A stretch of 64,000 nucleotides of DNA, taken from positions 19,222,260 to 19,286,259 of the forward strand of contig NC_081409.1 in assembly GCF_030272615.1 (NCBI RefSeq), given 5' to 3'. Numbering within the stretch: the first letter of the stretch is position 1; each line of letters begins with the position of its first letter. This stretch comes from Cryptomeria japonica. Lineage: Eukaryota; Streptophyta; Pinopsida; Cupressales; Cupressaceae. Below the pieces are notes generated by a model that saw only the letters and a program-made list of their open reading frames with translations, did not search any database and was not told the DNA's origin. Of this stretch, positions 46,901-58,607 are shown in pieces. The position numbers were made by a program, and so were the translations under genes.

Positions 46901-47666
46901 TCAAAACTCCACCAGAGTATCCGCGTGAACACAAGAATGCTTCAACACCCCCTGCCAATAGTGCCAAATGAGCATAGAGAAGGGGCATCTGAAGAACAGG
47001 TGTGAGGAGTCTTCCTCCCCATTACCACACAAGGCACAAATGGAAGGCCCCAAAAATCCCCGCTTGTGAATATTGTCCCAAGTTAGGCATCTATTTAAAG
47101 CCAAAGTCCAAACAAGGCAGTTACACTTCGGCCAAGAAAAATTATTCCACACTTGTTTCCACCAGAGCACCTCTCTTCCCTCAAGTCTTTGGTTCAACAG
47201 TTCCCAATATCCACTAGCCACAGTAAAGATGTCGTTAGGATTCGGAAACCAAGCAAGTCCATCCCTACCCTTGAGAGAACTACAATGTCTATTCGCTAGA
47301 ATTCCATGCAACTCAACACACTCTTCCTCCATCCCAGCAACTAGCCACTCATTAGGAGCCTTCCACCGCTCCATCTCCAGCCACCCACACCTATACATAG
47401 CCTTGAAGTCACTCACCCTAGACCACCCTGCCTCCAAAAACCTCTGGCAAAGATTTCCAAGATTGGGAGATTGGTCTAGGATGGGGGGATAACCATTCCA
47501 AGAGTCATTATAGAATAGGACCTCTTCCCCCCTCCTGCAAATCCAAAAGAGACCTTCCTTAATTAGAGAAGCCCCCTTCTTAAGAGTACTCCAAATCATT
47601 GAGCCTCTTCCCTCAAACAGATATCTTGAAATTTTCTCCATCGGGATCCTGTGCATATATTTGTAG
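46901..47666 (-). pseudogene. LINE ORF2 fragment: zf-RVT zinc-binding region
   Basis: The open frame includes SMIWSTLKKGASLIKEGLFW and GEEVLFYNDSWNGYPPI, the typical stretch after plant LINE RT, then WWKQVWNNFSWPKCNCLVWT and CALCGNGEEDSSHLFFRC. The C-x2-C and H-x4-C spacing is that of the zf-RVT domain. The RT domain itself is lost by 5' truncation. A stop at about 46899 and a frame change separate it from the RNase H part. Confidence 0.85.
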
Positions 47667-48410
47667 TAAAATAAATATTTAATTGTTCTCACTTCCTCTA
47701 TTAATTAAATAAATATTTAATTAATTAATTAATTCATTAGCTTTTTCTACCCATGACACATGACACATATCACTCATCTCTTAATTTTTCTCTTACCTAC
47801 CCCCTTTATCATTTAATTATTTTCTCTACCTACCTTTTAATCCTAGCCGACCATTTATTTTTACATCTCTTAATCTTATCCCTTCATTTCTTACAATGTC
47901 TTTTATATAAGAGGATACTCTCTTTCATTATCAACCCTAATCGCCTAATCAATGCGTCTAACAACTGCTTCAATCAAGTCTTCTTGTGATCAAGCTATCA
48001 ATGACAATCTGTTCTTTGTTGAGCTCTTATGTACACATAAAATCTGAGAGCAAATATATCAAACAAGATTAACGGAGATAGGAGACAATGGAGATTGAAA
48101 CCCTACTTAACATGTGAATGGTAATATTACTTTATTTTGTTGATTTGCATGATCTTAGGTATCTATATTGGTATTGGTGAATGTTTCATTGTAGGACTTA
48201 GATTGTTTGTGGTTGGATCTTTATGGTTGTACAATAGTTTATCTTCACTTTTCACCATATATATTTTGGCACACCCATTGGGACATGGAGTTTTGTTAGA
48301 TCTATGTTTCTTGAAGGTTTTTCTAACCCTATATTGTTATTTTGTAAAACAATTTGGAGAATAACCTTGTGCAACTAGGGTTTTGGACACAAGATTAAGA
48401 TTTTGGAGAG

Positions 48411-49280
48411 ATTTGATCAGATCACACAAACGGCTTGAAATTTTTGTATCAAATTTTATTTTTCAGGTTGAGGACAGTATCAGGAGTGCTCAGTCCAAAA
48501 TTCAGATTTTTTGGAGCATATTTGAATTTTCTATGATTTTTTTATGATTTTTCATAAAAAATTAATCATGGGAGAAAATTAGCAATTTTTTTGGATTTTA
48601 TTACATTTATGGAAATTTATCATAATTATATAGGGGTTCTATTTTTTGTGATTATAATTTGGGTGCAAAATATTTCATGAAAATTCAAATCTTTAAAAAT
48701 TAGGGTTTTTCAATGTTTTGATCAGATCTCACAAACAGCTAAAATTTTTTTAATCAAATATTGTTTGCAGGTTTAGGATAGTATCAAAAGGGCTTAGTCC
48801 AAAATTCATTTTTTCTGGAGCATATGTGAATTTTCTATGAATTGTTTATGATTGTTCATAAAAAATTAATTTTGGGAGAAAAGTAGCGAATTTTTTGGAT
48901 TTTCTTACATTTCGGGAGAGTTCTCATAATTCTACAGGGGATTTGTTCTTTATGAATTTAATTTTGATACAAAATAATTCGTGAAAAATTAGATCTTTAA
49001 AAATTAGGGTTTTGCAATGTTTTGATCATATCTCACAAACTGCTTGGCATTTTTGCAGGATTTTTTTTTATTATTTTTCATTCAAAATTAATTTTGGGAG
49101 CAAATTAGCATTTTTTTTGGATTTTCTTACATTTTTTGGAAATGTCTTGAAATTATACAGGTGTTTTGTTCTTTATGAATTTAATTTGGATGCAAAAGAA
49201 CTCATGGAAAATCAGATCTTTGGATTTGTCAAAAAAAGTATTGTCGAAGGCCCCTATTTCACAAAATCATTTGGGATTTC
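48411..49280. repeat. Tandem repeat, unit about 305 bp, nearly three copies
   Basis: GATCAGATC(A/T)CACAAAC-type starts occur at 48415, 48720 and 49024. Each is followed by TTCAGGTT-type and GTCCAAAATTCA blocks (units 1 and 2), TTTTGGATTTTCTTACATTT and TAAAAATTAGGGTTTT in the same order. The third unit lacks part of its left half. It is very AT-rich. The array follows the presumed LTR and primer site at 48170-48284, a common position for repeats in plant gypsy leaders. Confidence 0.8.
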
Positions 49281-49289
49281 TAAAAATTA

Positions 49290-50780
49290 ACCTAACTTGT
49301 GTGCTTGTAGGAGGGGTATTATTTCAAAACTAATAACAAGTTTGGTGTAGGACCTTTGACAAAGATTTGATTTTGAATTTGCTTGCTTTGTCTTCTTTAG
49401 TCCAGCAAAACACTTCAATTGGTGCTCTAAAATTAACAAATGTCTTTTGTGTCTTGAGCAATAGGCTCTTTTTGTTTTACCTTTTAGAGGGTCTTCCTCC
49501 TAAGTAGCTCATAAGGCCAAGTGAGAGGGAACGACCCAAGTGATAATGGGCTAAAGCCAAGCTCTTCCAAGCCACTATAAATAAAAGTGTTTGTGATGAA
49601 AGTTTCAAGCAACAGGTGTTACATACTATTATAATGGCGTTATGACTCCCCATAAACCCTATAGAGCGCAACCTCTATAGGTTGGGAGACCTTCCATTTA
49701 ATGGAGTGTAACACGCTTCTGATTATAGCCACCCAAATGGATGCCCTTACTAGACACCATTTTGTGTTAGAAGCCAAAAACCTTCTAGTTGTTGGTGCAA
49801 GAGGTTGAACCTCTAAAGCAGCTCACATTCTTACGGTTCTTAGTAGAGATACAAAGTTCTCCACAGGGAGTTTTCATGGGGAGTGATGCTTGGTTTCCCC
49901 AGAGAAGTGAGTGTCGAGGGTGGAGACAATGGGGTCAAGCATCTAAGTATCCACCCTGAATTGCGTAGCTTAGGGTAACCCCCCAATTGAGATTCAACAA
50001 CTATTGTCCTAACCAGCCCTAGGGTTTGTGCTTGAATGATCAAAACACTCAAACATTTTTAAGCAAAACAAAGAAATAGTGTGTCTATCGTGTTTTCAAG
50101 TGTATGCAAAACAAACAAGGACATTTTACAATCACACTTGAAATTGAAATATTTCATAATTTTGGACAAAAACACCTTCACACATTAGGTCTTCACTATT
50201 TTGTTGTGTTTTCTTTCCACTAAAAGTCAAAAATTTGAGATTTGGTCACATTCAACAACTTAACAATTGGATAGAATTGCAAAACATTTTCAAAATCACG
50301 TCTGGGTTTACTTAAACTCTGTTTGAGTTCAGAACTAAGAAATTGCAAAATATTTGTCAAGGGAAAAAGGACTTAAGTTTTTAGATTCAAAGAGCTTCTA
50401 AGACTACTTCCTATAGGGCTTCATTCTTCAGTCTAAAACTTGTCTTGGTCGCACAAAATCAATCATTTTCCTTCACTTGCACTGCCCTCATACATATTTT
50501 CCAAATTTGAGTCAAAAGGTTACTTTGCTTGTCCTCATCAAACTTTGCAAACATACTACAACACAACACTAGGTGATTCCCGTATCAAGATCTGTCATCT
50601 TAGGGTCTTATTTGGTCTTCTTGAGTCAAGGTCAACTTACCTTATCAAGAGATCCATCATCTCTTTGGAAGCCACACCTTACTCTAAAAACATACATACT
50701 TTGGTATTACACTCTTGGACATTGCAAGTTTACCCTAGATTCATCTACACTCCATACACCTCTTAGTCTTCCATAGTCTT
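49290..50780. other. Non-coding repeat-like stretch
   Basis: No protein family recognised. 49477-49760 looks like structured leader or spacer sequence of a plant gypsy element (GCCAAGCTCTTCCAAGCCAC, then repeated TATAGGTTGGGAG-type words), but this is impression only. Confidence 0.3.
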
Positions 50781-51560
50781 TGTAGAACACAAGATATCAC
50801 TAAGAGGGGGGGTGAATCACTGATTATAAACAATTTCAAACAATGTGTGCAACTGGTAGGATAATGAAAGCATTAACAAGCAACCACACAAGAGCATATC
50901 ACATAACACCGGATATGTGAGGAAAACCCAATGTGCGAAAAACCTAGGTGAAAAAAGTTGTTGGAAATCTACTACTCCAATCCAGCCTCACAGTGATAAC
51001 AATTTACAATGTTTAGGGAACAAATCCAGGGAGCACCAACCCCTAGCAATTTATGGGCACTACCCAAAGGAGCACCAACCCCTATTATATTCTGAGCACC
51101 AACCCCTGCACAGAGCACCAATTCGATGAAATACAATGAGATATAAACTCAATACAATGATAACCACCATGTTAAAAATGAGTTTTGTAACACCTGGAAA
51201 CTATTCACTCTGTCGGTTAAACTTCTTTTCTGTATTACTGCTAATCTGTTCTACCGGTCTTCTGTTCTTACTTTCTGAATCCTCTATCAACTCAGTTTCA
51301 GCATTATCGGATCTTCTCTGAAACTCACCTTTCTCTCCACTCTCTGTTGATCTCTTACCGGTTCAGACACTGTCAGTTTAACAAATTGTTAAACTCTGTA
51401 ACAGTTTACCGGTTACCTTAACCCTTGTCGGTTAAACCTTCCTTACCGGTTCTTCTCCAACACTCAGTCACTTTAATATTTTCTATCACACTCAGACTGA
51501 TCAACTCTTTCCTCGTAGAGATTCACGGATGAGAGAATTTCAGCAGTTCACCAATCACTT
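50781..51560 (-). repeat. Copia-type LTR fragment or solo LTR, right end not found
   Basis: Starts TGTAGAACACAAGATATCAC, then AAGAGGGGGGGTGAATCA, the complement of the GATTCACCCCCC-CTCTC end common to the copia LTRs here. GGAAAACCCAATGTGCGAAA corresponds to the shared GTTTTTCCC-GGGTTTCC module. CCGGT words are dense at 51250-51450. Inside, 51026-51122 repeats GAGCACCAACCCCT. Neither a right boundary nor a duplication was found. Confidence 0.55.
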
Positions 51561-53605
51561 TCAGACCTGCCTCTTCCTTCTACACCCATACCTTAAGCTG
51601 AAAAAGTTTTGGATTCTAGGATTCTCAAAAAGACTAGGCACTAAGTTTATATGGAGCATTTGATCAAGTGGAGGAACAAACAAGACTTCGAGGCTACTTA
51701 GGTACCTGAATCAGACTTTCTTCAGTCTGGAATTGATCCCTCATTGGTTCCAAACTGAGTCACTTGACTTCTTTGTCTTTGGAGGAGTATGGTGTAGGAG
51801 CACCTAGTGAAGCTCATGGAGCACTTCATCAAATTTTGGTTTGAAATGGCATGTGTTGGTCCCAATTGAATAATGGACTTGTTGTATTTCCAAAGGGTGT
51901 TTTTTTTTGTTTTTAAGTGTCCTTTGTGTCTTAGTTTTGTTGTTTTTTGAGTTTTTGGTCAATTTTTGACCTTTTATGCTTTGTAAGCCTCGAATGGGCA
52001 GAATGTGGAAAAATAGTCAAAACGCCTTATAAAGCCTTGTTAGGAATTGAAATATGTTTGTGTGGTTATATTAAACCATTTCACATGGTAAAGTTAAGTC
52101 TATTTGGCTCACAAGTCAAAAATGCTCATTATACCAAAAATTGTCAAAGTTGTCAAGCAACATTTTGACAATTTTTGGAAAATTTGTAAAAAAAAAAGCA
52201 AAAGGTGGTTATTGGTCCATACCTGGGCATGATTTAGGTTGTGAGTGACTATTTAAAGCCTCAAACAACTTTTTATCAGGTTGGCATTCGAAAACAAGAA
52301 GAATTCAATACAAAAACTAAGAATTTTGTCACTTTTCTTGCATTTTTGCTCCATATGCTATAGCAACCCGTACTTCCTAAGCATTTGGTTGTACTGTTTT
52401 CATTTGGGCAGTTGTGCTATGTTGTGTTAAAGCTTTCTCACCTTGTTTTTTGTGCTGGTGTGAAGTTTTAACATTGTCTCAAAATTATTTTGTTCTAGCC
52501 CTATTCTCAGTTGAGTAAGGGTTTGGCTTCAACAATGGAAGCAACTTGATTTTCTTTGGCTCTTTGTCCATGACCTTTGAGAGTCAAGTTTCTGTACATA
52601 GCCTTCTTGTTTATACAAGTTTTTGTTTGATGGCAATGACAAAGAAAATGGTTTTTGTTGCTTACTAGGCGAGCTCCTATAGCCCAACTAGTGAATTTTC
52701 ATGGTGTAAAACAAAACTTCTTTGCAAACCCCCACCAAGTAAAACCTCATTTTCGGTTTCCTAAGGTGGAATGAAGTTTGGGCAGAGAATTAAGACCAGA
52801 TGGGAAGATGTTTCAATGAATAGTTTGTTGGAATGCATTTTGAGTAGCCAAAGTGTTGAATACAATGGTTTTTGAGCACTTTTCCTCTTGAAACTTGGTT
52901 GCACATCAAGTGTTTGTCTTTATGCTTGTAGGGCAGGAAGTTGTAAGGCTTTATAATGATGTTACAGACCTTCTCAAATATTTGGTGGTCTGAAGAAGAG
53001 TTTGGAATGGTGATAAGGTGTTTGAAGACTCAAAACCCTTGAAAACCCTTGTTTTTAGGCACATTTATAGGACAGCAATTGTACGGTCTTTTCAGACCTC
53101 CTCATAGCCCAAACTTGAAAGATCTCCATAAAGGGTATCCATATTTGCAAGGGTTTCATGAAGTGTTTTGGCATTTTGTGGAGTTATAAGCATTTTAGCA
53201 GTTTTGGAGGGCTAATTGGGGCTCTTTCCTTGTAGCCCTGTTTTGAGCTTTTCTTCAAATCGGGTAAGAAGACAATTGAATAGATCACCAAAACAAGTTG
53301 AAATAAGCCTAATAAGATGTTAGAAAATTCCCTAGACCTCTTGCAACTCTTGGTGAGAGATTTTGGCGTTTGGAGTTAGGAAGCAAAGTTGCACTTTTGT
53401 GAGTCTTGAGAGCAAGTATGAATGAAAATAAGAACTAACATGGTAGGAAGATCTCAAGGTTGGTATGAAGCATAGAGCAAGAAAGACATCAAAGAAACAG
53501 TACCTAAACAAGTGGCAAAACCTTCAACAATCACCTTTCAGGGAACTTGCAAGCCAAATTGATTACAAACACACCGTTTGAGCCAGTCTTTTTGAGTTTC
53601 TCCCT
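51561..53605. other. Non-coding stretch left of element H
   Basis: No recognisable protein, LTR or tandem repeat. The junction with element H lies near 53600, where copia coding sequence begins abruptly. Confidence 0.35.
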
Positions 53606-54980
53606 ATCAATGACTCTGGGGATGAACCAGCAAAAGACTCTGCTAGTGGATCCGGCAATGGAAAGGAATGGGTGTTCTATGCTTTAAAGGAATATGAACC
53701 GGAACCGGCTATCATGAATGAAGAAAAGGCCCTGGCAGCAAAAGTTGAACATAAGGATGAATGGGTAATTGATAGTGGATGCTCAAATCATATGACTGGA
53801 GATAAAATAAAATTTATGTCTCTGCAAGAATACAATGGTGGTCAAGTCGGATTTGGAGATGACAAAGCATGTATGATCAAAGGTAGAGGTATTATTTCTT
53901 TGGATGGCAAGCACAATACTGATAATTTCTATTATGTAGAGGGTTTAAAGCATAATCTTTTGAGTGTTGGTCAATTGGTGGACAAGGGTTTCCAACTTCA
54001 GTTCAAAGATAGAAAATGCAAAATCATTAACAAAAATGGTTTGGAGATTGCAACCAGTACTCAGACTGGAGGTAATATATTTCACTTGAACACTAGTAAT
54101 AAGACATGTTTGATTTCTCATATTGATGAGAGTTGGTTATGGCATAAGAGGTTGTGTCATGTTAATTTTGATTGTATTGTTAAGATCAGTTCAACTAAAG
54201 CAATTAGAGATATACCTAAGATTATGAAGCCTCATAATCCGGTATGTAAGGAATGTCAATTGGGAAAGAAAGTTAGAACTTCTTTTAAGAGCATACATGA
54301 TAAATCTAATGATGTACTTGATTTGATTCACACTGACTTATGTGGTCCAGCAAGGACTAGAAGCTTTCAAGGTGATAGGTATTTTATGTTGATTATTGAT
54401 GACTATTCTAGAATGATGTAGGTGACTTTTATAAGGGAGAAGTCTGAAGTCTTTGAGAAATTCAAGATCTTTAAAGCAAAGGTTGAAACAGAAACTGGAT
54501 TGAAAATCAAATGTCTAAGATCAGATCAAGGCAGTGAGTTCACTTCTCATGAATTTAATAGTTACTATGAGACAAATGGAATTAGGAGACAGTTATCTGC
54601 ACCTCGGACTCCTCAACATAATGGATTAGTGGAAAGAAAGAACAAAACCATTTTGGATGTAGCAAGATCTATGATGATGGAAGCCAAATTGCCTCACATC
54701 TACTGGAGAGAAGCAGTGAGTACAACAGTCTACACATTTAACAGAGTTCACATCAAAGGTGAAACCGGTTAGACCCCTTATGAATTATGGTTTGAAAATA
54801 CACCTACTGTTAAATATTTCAGAATTTTTGGAAGTAAATGCTATATCAAAAGAGATGATTCAATTAGAAAGTTTTATCCTAGATGTGATGAAGGGATATT
54901 TCTTAGTTGTTCAATTCAAAGCAAAGCATATAGATGTTATAACAAAAGATTGCAGAAAATTGTGGAGAGCACTAATGTGA
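53606..54980 (+). pseudogene. Protease and integrase of element H
   Basis: Protease site EWVIDSGCSNHMTGDK (about 53759-53806) with D-S-G intact. Integrase: WLWHKRLCHVNFDCIVKISS, CKECQLGKKVRTSF, DLIHTDLCGPARTRSFQGDR, IIDDYSRMM, then TAG (54419-54421) where relatives have Trp; LRSDQGSEFTSHEFN; LVERKNKTILDVARSM; IYWREAVSTTVYTFN; TAG (54770-54772) where relatives have Lys. All pieces share one frame. The catalytic Asp and Glu positions are kept, so the stops alone inactivate it. Confidence 0.9.
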
Positions 54981-56776
54981 AAGTGGATGAGCAGTACTGA
55001 AATCAATCTATATCATATGACAAGGAACCGGTAGTAGAAATGATCATAATTGAACCGGCAATGCCTCAACCGGTATAGGAAACTGAGATAGTTACACTAG
55101 AACAATTAGAAAATTCAACTGTGACTGATGATCAGAGCAGTGAATCTAAAGTTCAGAAGACACTAAGGTATGTAGGATTAAATCATTCTGAAGATTAAAT
55201 CATTGGAGATAGGAACAAGGGAGTTATGACAAGAAGAAGACTGGCAAATGAAGAAGTATGTCTTATTTCTCAAATTGAACCGGCATCTGTTATTGAAGCC
55301 TGTAAAGATAAACATTGGTTAAAAGATATGGAAGATGAATTAGATCAGATAGAGAAGAATGAGACTTGGACTTTAGTTCCCCGGCCTAAAAATAAGAATG
55401 TTATTGGAACTAAATGGGTTTTTAGGAATAAACTAAATGAGGATGGTCAAGTTGTAAGAAACAAGGCTAGATTGTTTTGTAAAGGATATTCTCAAATGGA
55501 AGGAATTGATTATGGTGAGACATTTGCACCTGTAGCTAGAATTGAAGCTGTTAGACTATTTCTTGCCTATGCAGCTTATAAGAGCTATAAGGTTTATCAA
55601 ATGGATGTTAAATGTGCATTTTTGAATGGTGAACTTGAAGAAGTATACATTGAGCAACCTAATGGATTCTCATTGATAGATGAAAAAGATATGGTTTGCA
55701 GATTGAAGAAAGCTTTATATGGGTTGAAACAAGCTCCTAGAGCTTGGTATGCAAGGTTGGATAAATATCTTTTGAAGCTTGGTTTTACTAAAAGCAGTGT
55801 TGATAGTAATTTATATTATAAGATCACTGATGATGATATTTTGATTATTGAAGTATTTTTAGATGACATCATTTTTGGAGGAGAAGATAAATTGTGCATG
55901 GAATTCTCTAATAACATGAAGAATGAATTTGAAATGTCCATGATTGGTGAAATGAGATTTTCTTAGGTTTACAGATTACTTTTTTATCTATCAAACTAAG
56001 TATCTAAGGGAATTGTTGAAGAATTTTGGTATGGATAATTCCAAACCGATAAGTACTCCAATGGTGACAAGTGAGAAATTATCTATCAAGGATACTTCTA
56101 CACCGGTAAATCCAACAAGGTGGCTTGCTATATCTAACTCAGACTAGACCGGATATTATAAATGCAGTAAGTATTGTTTTAAGATATCAAAGTAATCCTA
56201 AAGAAAATCATAAATGTGCAGTAAAGAGGATATTTTGTTATTTGCAAGGAACAACAGAATATGGCTTATGGTATTCTAAAAATGATGATTTCTCTTTATG
56301 TGCATATACTGATTCAGATTGGGCAGGAGATACTGATGACAAGAAGAGCACTTCTGGTGGAGCTTTCTTTCTTGGAAAGAAATTGGTTTCATGGATCAAC
56401 AAAAAATAGTCATGCATTTCTTTATCTACTGCAGAAGCTAAGTATGTTGCAGCAACAACTAATTGCACTCAAGTCTTGTGGATGAAGCAAATGTTGAAGG
56501 ATATCAAGGTAAATTGTAGTGAACCGGTAGTTATCTATTGTGATAACTCTGTAGCTATTGACATGTCTAAGAATCAAAGTATTTCACTCTAAGACTAAAC
56601 ATATATCAATAAAGTATAACTTTCTGAAGGACAAGATAGAAGGAAAGGAAGTCAAATTGGTTTATGTGAACACTAAAGAACAGATTGCAAATATGTTCAC
56701 TAAACCGATGTCTAAGGAATCATTTGAGTATTTGAGAGACAAGTTAGGGGTTTCTGCCCCTCCGGAAGAGACTTGA
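54981..56776 (+). pseudogene. Reverse transcriptase and RNase H of element H
   Basis: The integrase/RT linker has stops at about 54998 (TGA), 55076 (TAG) and 55196 (TAA). RT (55226-55966) has [40 protein letters not shown] (one Glu fewer than relatives), [13 protein letters not shown] and [12 protein letters not shown] deletion near 55965 removes several codons of the LGLQI-TD-GIF block. RNase H follows (YTDSDWAGDTDDKKSTSGGA), with TAG at 56407-56409 and a frame change near 56570, then ANMFTKPMSKESFEYLRDKL to the natural stop at 56774-56776. Confidence 0.9.
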
Positions 56777-56921
56777 TTGATGCAGTTTGTCATCAGTCCG
56801 ACATGCATTATAAGATATATTATTCATTACGGCACTGATGAGTGGTGCTACTACTCAAGGGGAGTAGTTAGCTTTGAAATTCAGACGTTTATATTCTTGC
56901 TTTGATATTTTTGTCAGATTT

Positions 56922-57122
56922 GTGGCATTGATGTCAAAGGGGGAGAGATAGTGATGTGAAAAATAAATTCAGAAGTTTGCAAATACATCATTCACAGGGG
57001 GAGAGTTACTGATATTCAGGATATTTTTGGTCGTCTTCCACAGGGGGAGACTTGTTTGGCATTTTCTTGGTACTTAAATGTTTTTCACATCTAGTGTTGC
57101 CATCAATGCCAAAGGGGGAGAT
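56922..57122 (+). promoter_or_regulatory. Purine-rich modules and polypurine tract of element H
   Basis: Four GGGGGAG blocks occur here: CATTGATGTCAAAGGGGG (56927-56944), two CACAGGGGGAGA blocks (about 56994 and 57041), and the terminal CATCAATGCCAAAGGGGG (57101-57118), which abuts the LTR start TGTTGGCA at 57123. The half-repeat GTTGCCATCAATG (57096-57108) matches CATTGATGCCAAC at 58585-58597, now separated by solo LTR J. Confidence 0.75.
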
Positions 57123-57146
57123 TGTTGGCATTATGGATAAATTGAT

Positions 57147-58556
57147 TTGATGAATAATGATGAACATCAGATACCCTAACCGATACTGAGAGGGGGGGGT
57201 GAATCAGTACAGGCAAAAAAAAACTTTCTCAACAACTTATCTAGCTAAAGCAATACCAACTGGTTGTCACCATTACTGAACTTAACCATGGCAATACCAG
57301 TTAAACACAGTAAGACATCAGATACCATAAACTGATAAGTCTGAACACTTCAAATACGATCAATACTTGATATTAACTTCACCCATAAACATATGCATGT
57401 GGTATACTAGTAATACCATAACCTATTAACTCTGCATGCATAATCTTTCAACCAAATACTTCATAAACATCACATGAAAAATGCATAACACATAACACAG
57501 ATTTTTCACGTGGAAACCCAAATGGGAAAAACCACGGTGAGGATGAATACCTACAAGATTGTTTTTGAACTCTTTTGAAGCTTGCCCTGTTAGGAGCCTA
57601 GTCCGGTTAAAGACTTTGCAATAAGGTTCTGTTAGGAACCAATTCTGTTAGAGATCACCCGGTTAAGGGATGGCTATATACCCTGTTAAAGGTTAAAACC
57701 CCGTTAGAGGTTACCTCGCTAGAGGATTTGAAGAACTCAATGATCTTGAGTCACCTGGTTACAAGTTTTACAATAAGCATGTTAAATCTACCCGATAAAG
57801 GGATTTTCTAACTGTTGAAATGATTGGAAGACAAAAGGTAAAACTTTTGATATGATAACAGCACTACATGCCAAGGCAGATCCTTTTCATTTCCTCTACC
57901 CTGCAATCACACTCTGTAGTTTTCCTCTTACTGGTCTGGCAAGTATCTCATCACTCGAATACACACACAACTTTTGCCAACAACTTTACGATAACAAACA
58001 TCATCGACCTTATAGACAACAATCAGGTCGGTAGTATAAACCCTAAACCCTAAGCATCTTAGGTTTACAACACAGGCGATTCATTCCTAACCGTCCAAAC
58101 ACATTGCATAGAGTATTACAATTTCAAATAGACCACAAGACAATCTGCATCGTTCATTCATCACTGCACATGGGAATCAGTAACCCATCACGCTCTCTTC
58201 TCATACCACTAAGAAGAATGATCATTCCCGAGGTAGACTTCAAATGTAGTTGATCTTCTCATACCTCAATCCTTCACACGCACAAGGCTGATGTGGCACC
58301 TTGATCTTACTCATATCTCTTAGCTAACTCATCGCAGAGTATCACCAGTTGCATTGCACAAGCTGGATCACCAAACCGATAACCATAGAGCTGAGACTAC
58401 CAACCGGTAGTCACACTTAGTGAAACCCTAACACTGGTTCACTGTATCTCTTCCTACCTCTTCATACTGGTTCACTCGAACTTATTGACATCAATGACAA
58501 CATACATTATCATCATATCAACATGTCGGTTCATCATATGCCGATGATATCCAACA
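57147..58556 (-). repeat. Solo LTR J, D-family, inserted in element H 3' LTR
   Basis: About 1.41 kb. Its complement matches the element D LTR: CTGATTCACCCCCCCC and CTCTCAGTATCGG near one end, CACCGTGGTTTTTCCC, a block of TTAAC-GGGT repeats (57595-57810) and TGTTGGATATC at the other. TTGAT occurs on both sides (57142-57146, 58557-58561); the boundary is certain to within one base. The element H LTR reads through correctly once it is removed. Confidence 0.85.
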
Positions 58557-58607
58557 TTGATTATGTGTTGCATTGATGTTTTGTCATTGATGCCAACACT
58601 AGCTATT

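Larger units (their letters stand above)
45951..47666 (-). mobile_element. 5'-truncated LINE (L1-type) tail
   Basis: Flanked by an 18-bp direct duplication TAAAATAAATATTTAATT (45933-45950, 47667-47684), the length expected of target-primed reverse transcription. Only the 3' end of ORF2 remains: the RT zinc-binding domain and an RNase H. AATAAAGTTTTTACCCC-type sequence and a short A-rich tail lie at the left edge on the minus strand. It inserted into the LTR-like repeat. Confidence 0.88.
45751..48170 (+). repeat. LTR-like repeat copy 2, interrupted by a LINE
   Basis: Starts TGTAGACACCTAAAATTGTC, like 38576. It runs through TTTATTTAATTAAT-type tracts, is split by the LINE at 45951-47666, and continues with TTTTATATAAGAGG at about 47895 (TATA-like) and a leader. 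The right end near 48170 is approximate. TGGCACACCCATTGGGAC at 48267-48284 could be a degenerate gypsy primer-binding site. Confidence 0.5.
53606..58603 (+). mobile_element. 5'-truncated Ty1/copia retrotransposon H
   Basis: Copia element of the A/B/C group, lacking its 5' LTR, primer site and most of gag. Protease to RNase H are present, followed by two internal purine modules, the polypurine tract (57096-57122) and the first 24 bp of the 3' LTR. The LTR is then interrupted by solo LTR J and continues for about 45 bp to 58603, where homology to the A/B/C LTRs ends and element G sequence begins. The main part reads in a single frame with stops at scattered points, so decay is mainly by substitution. 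Confidence 0.88.

Noticed and set aside
48137..48364. Hydrophobic 75-codon frame as a small membrane protein
   Set aside because: It lies at the end of an LTR-like repeat and over the presumed primer site; its hydrophobicity comes from T-rich DNA.
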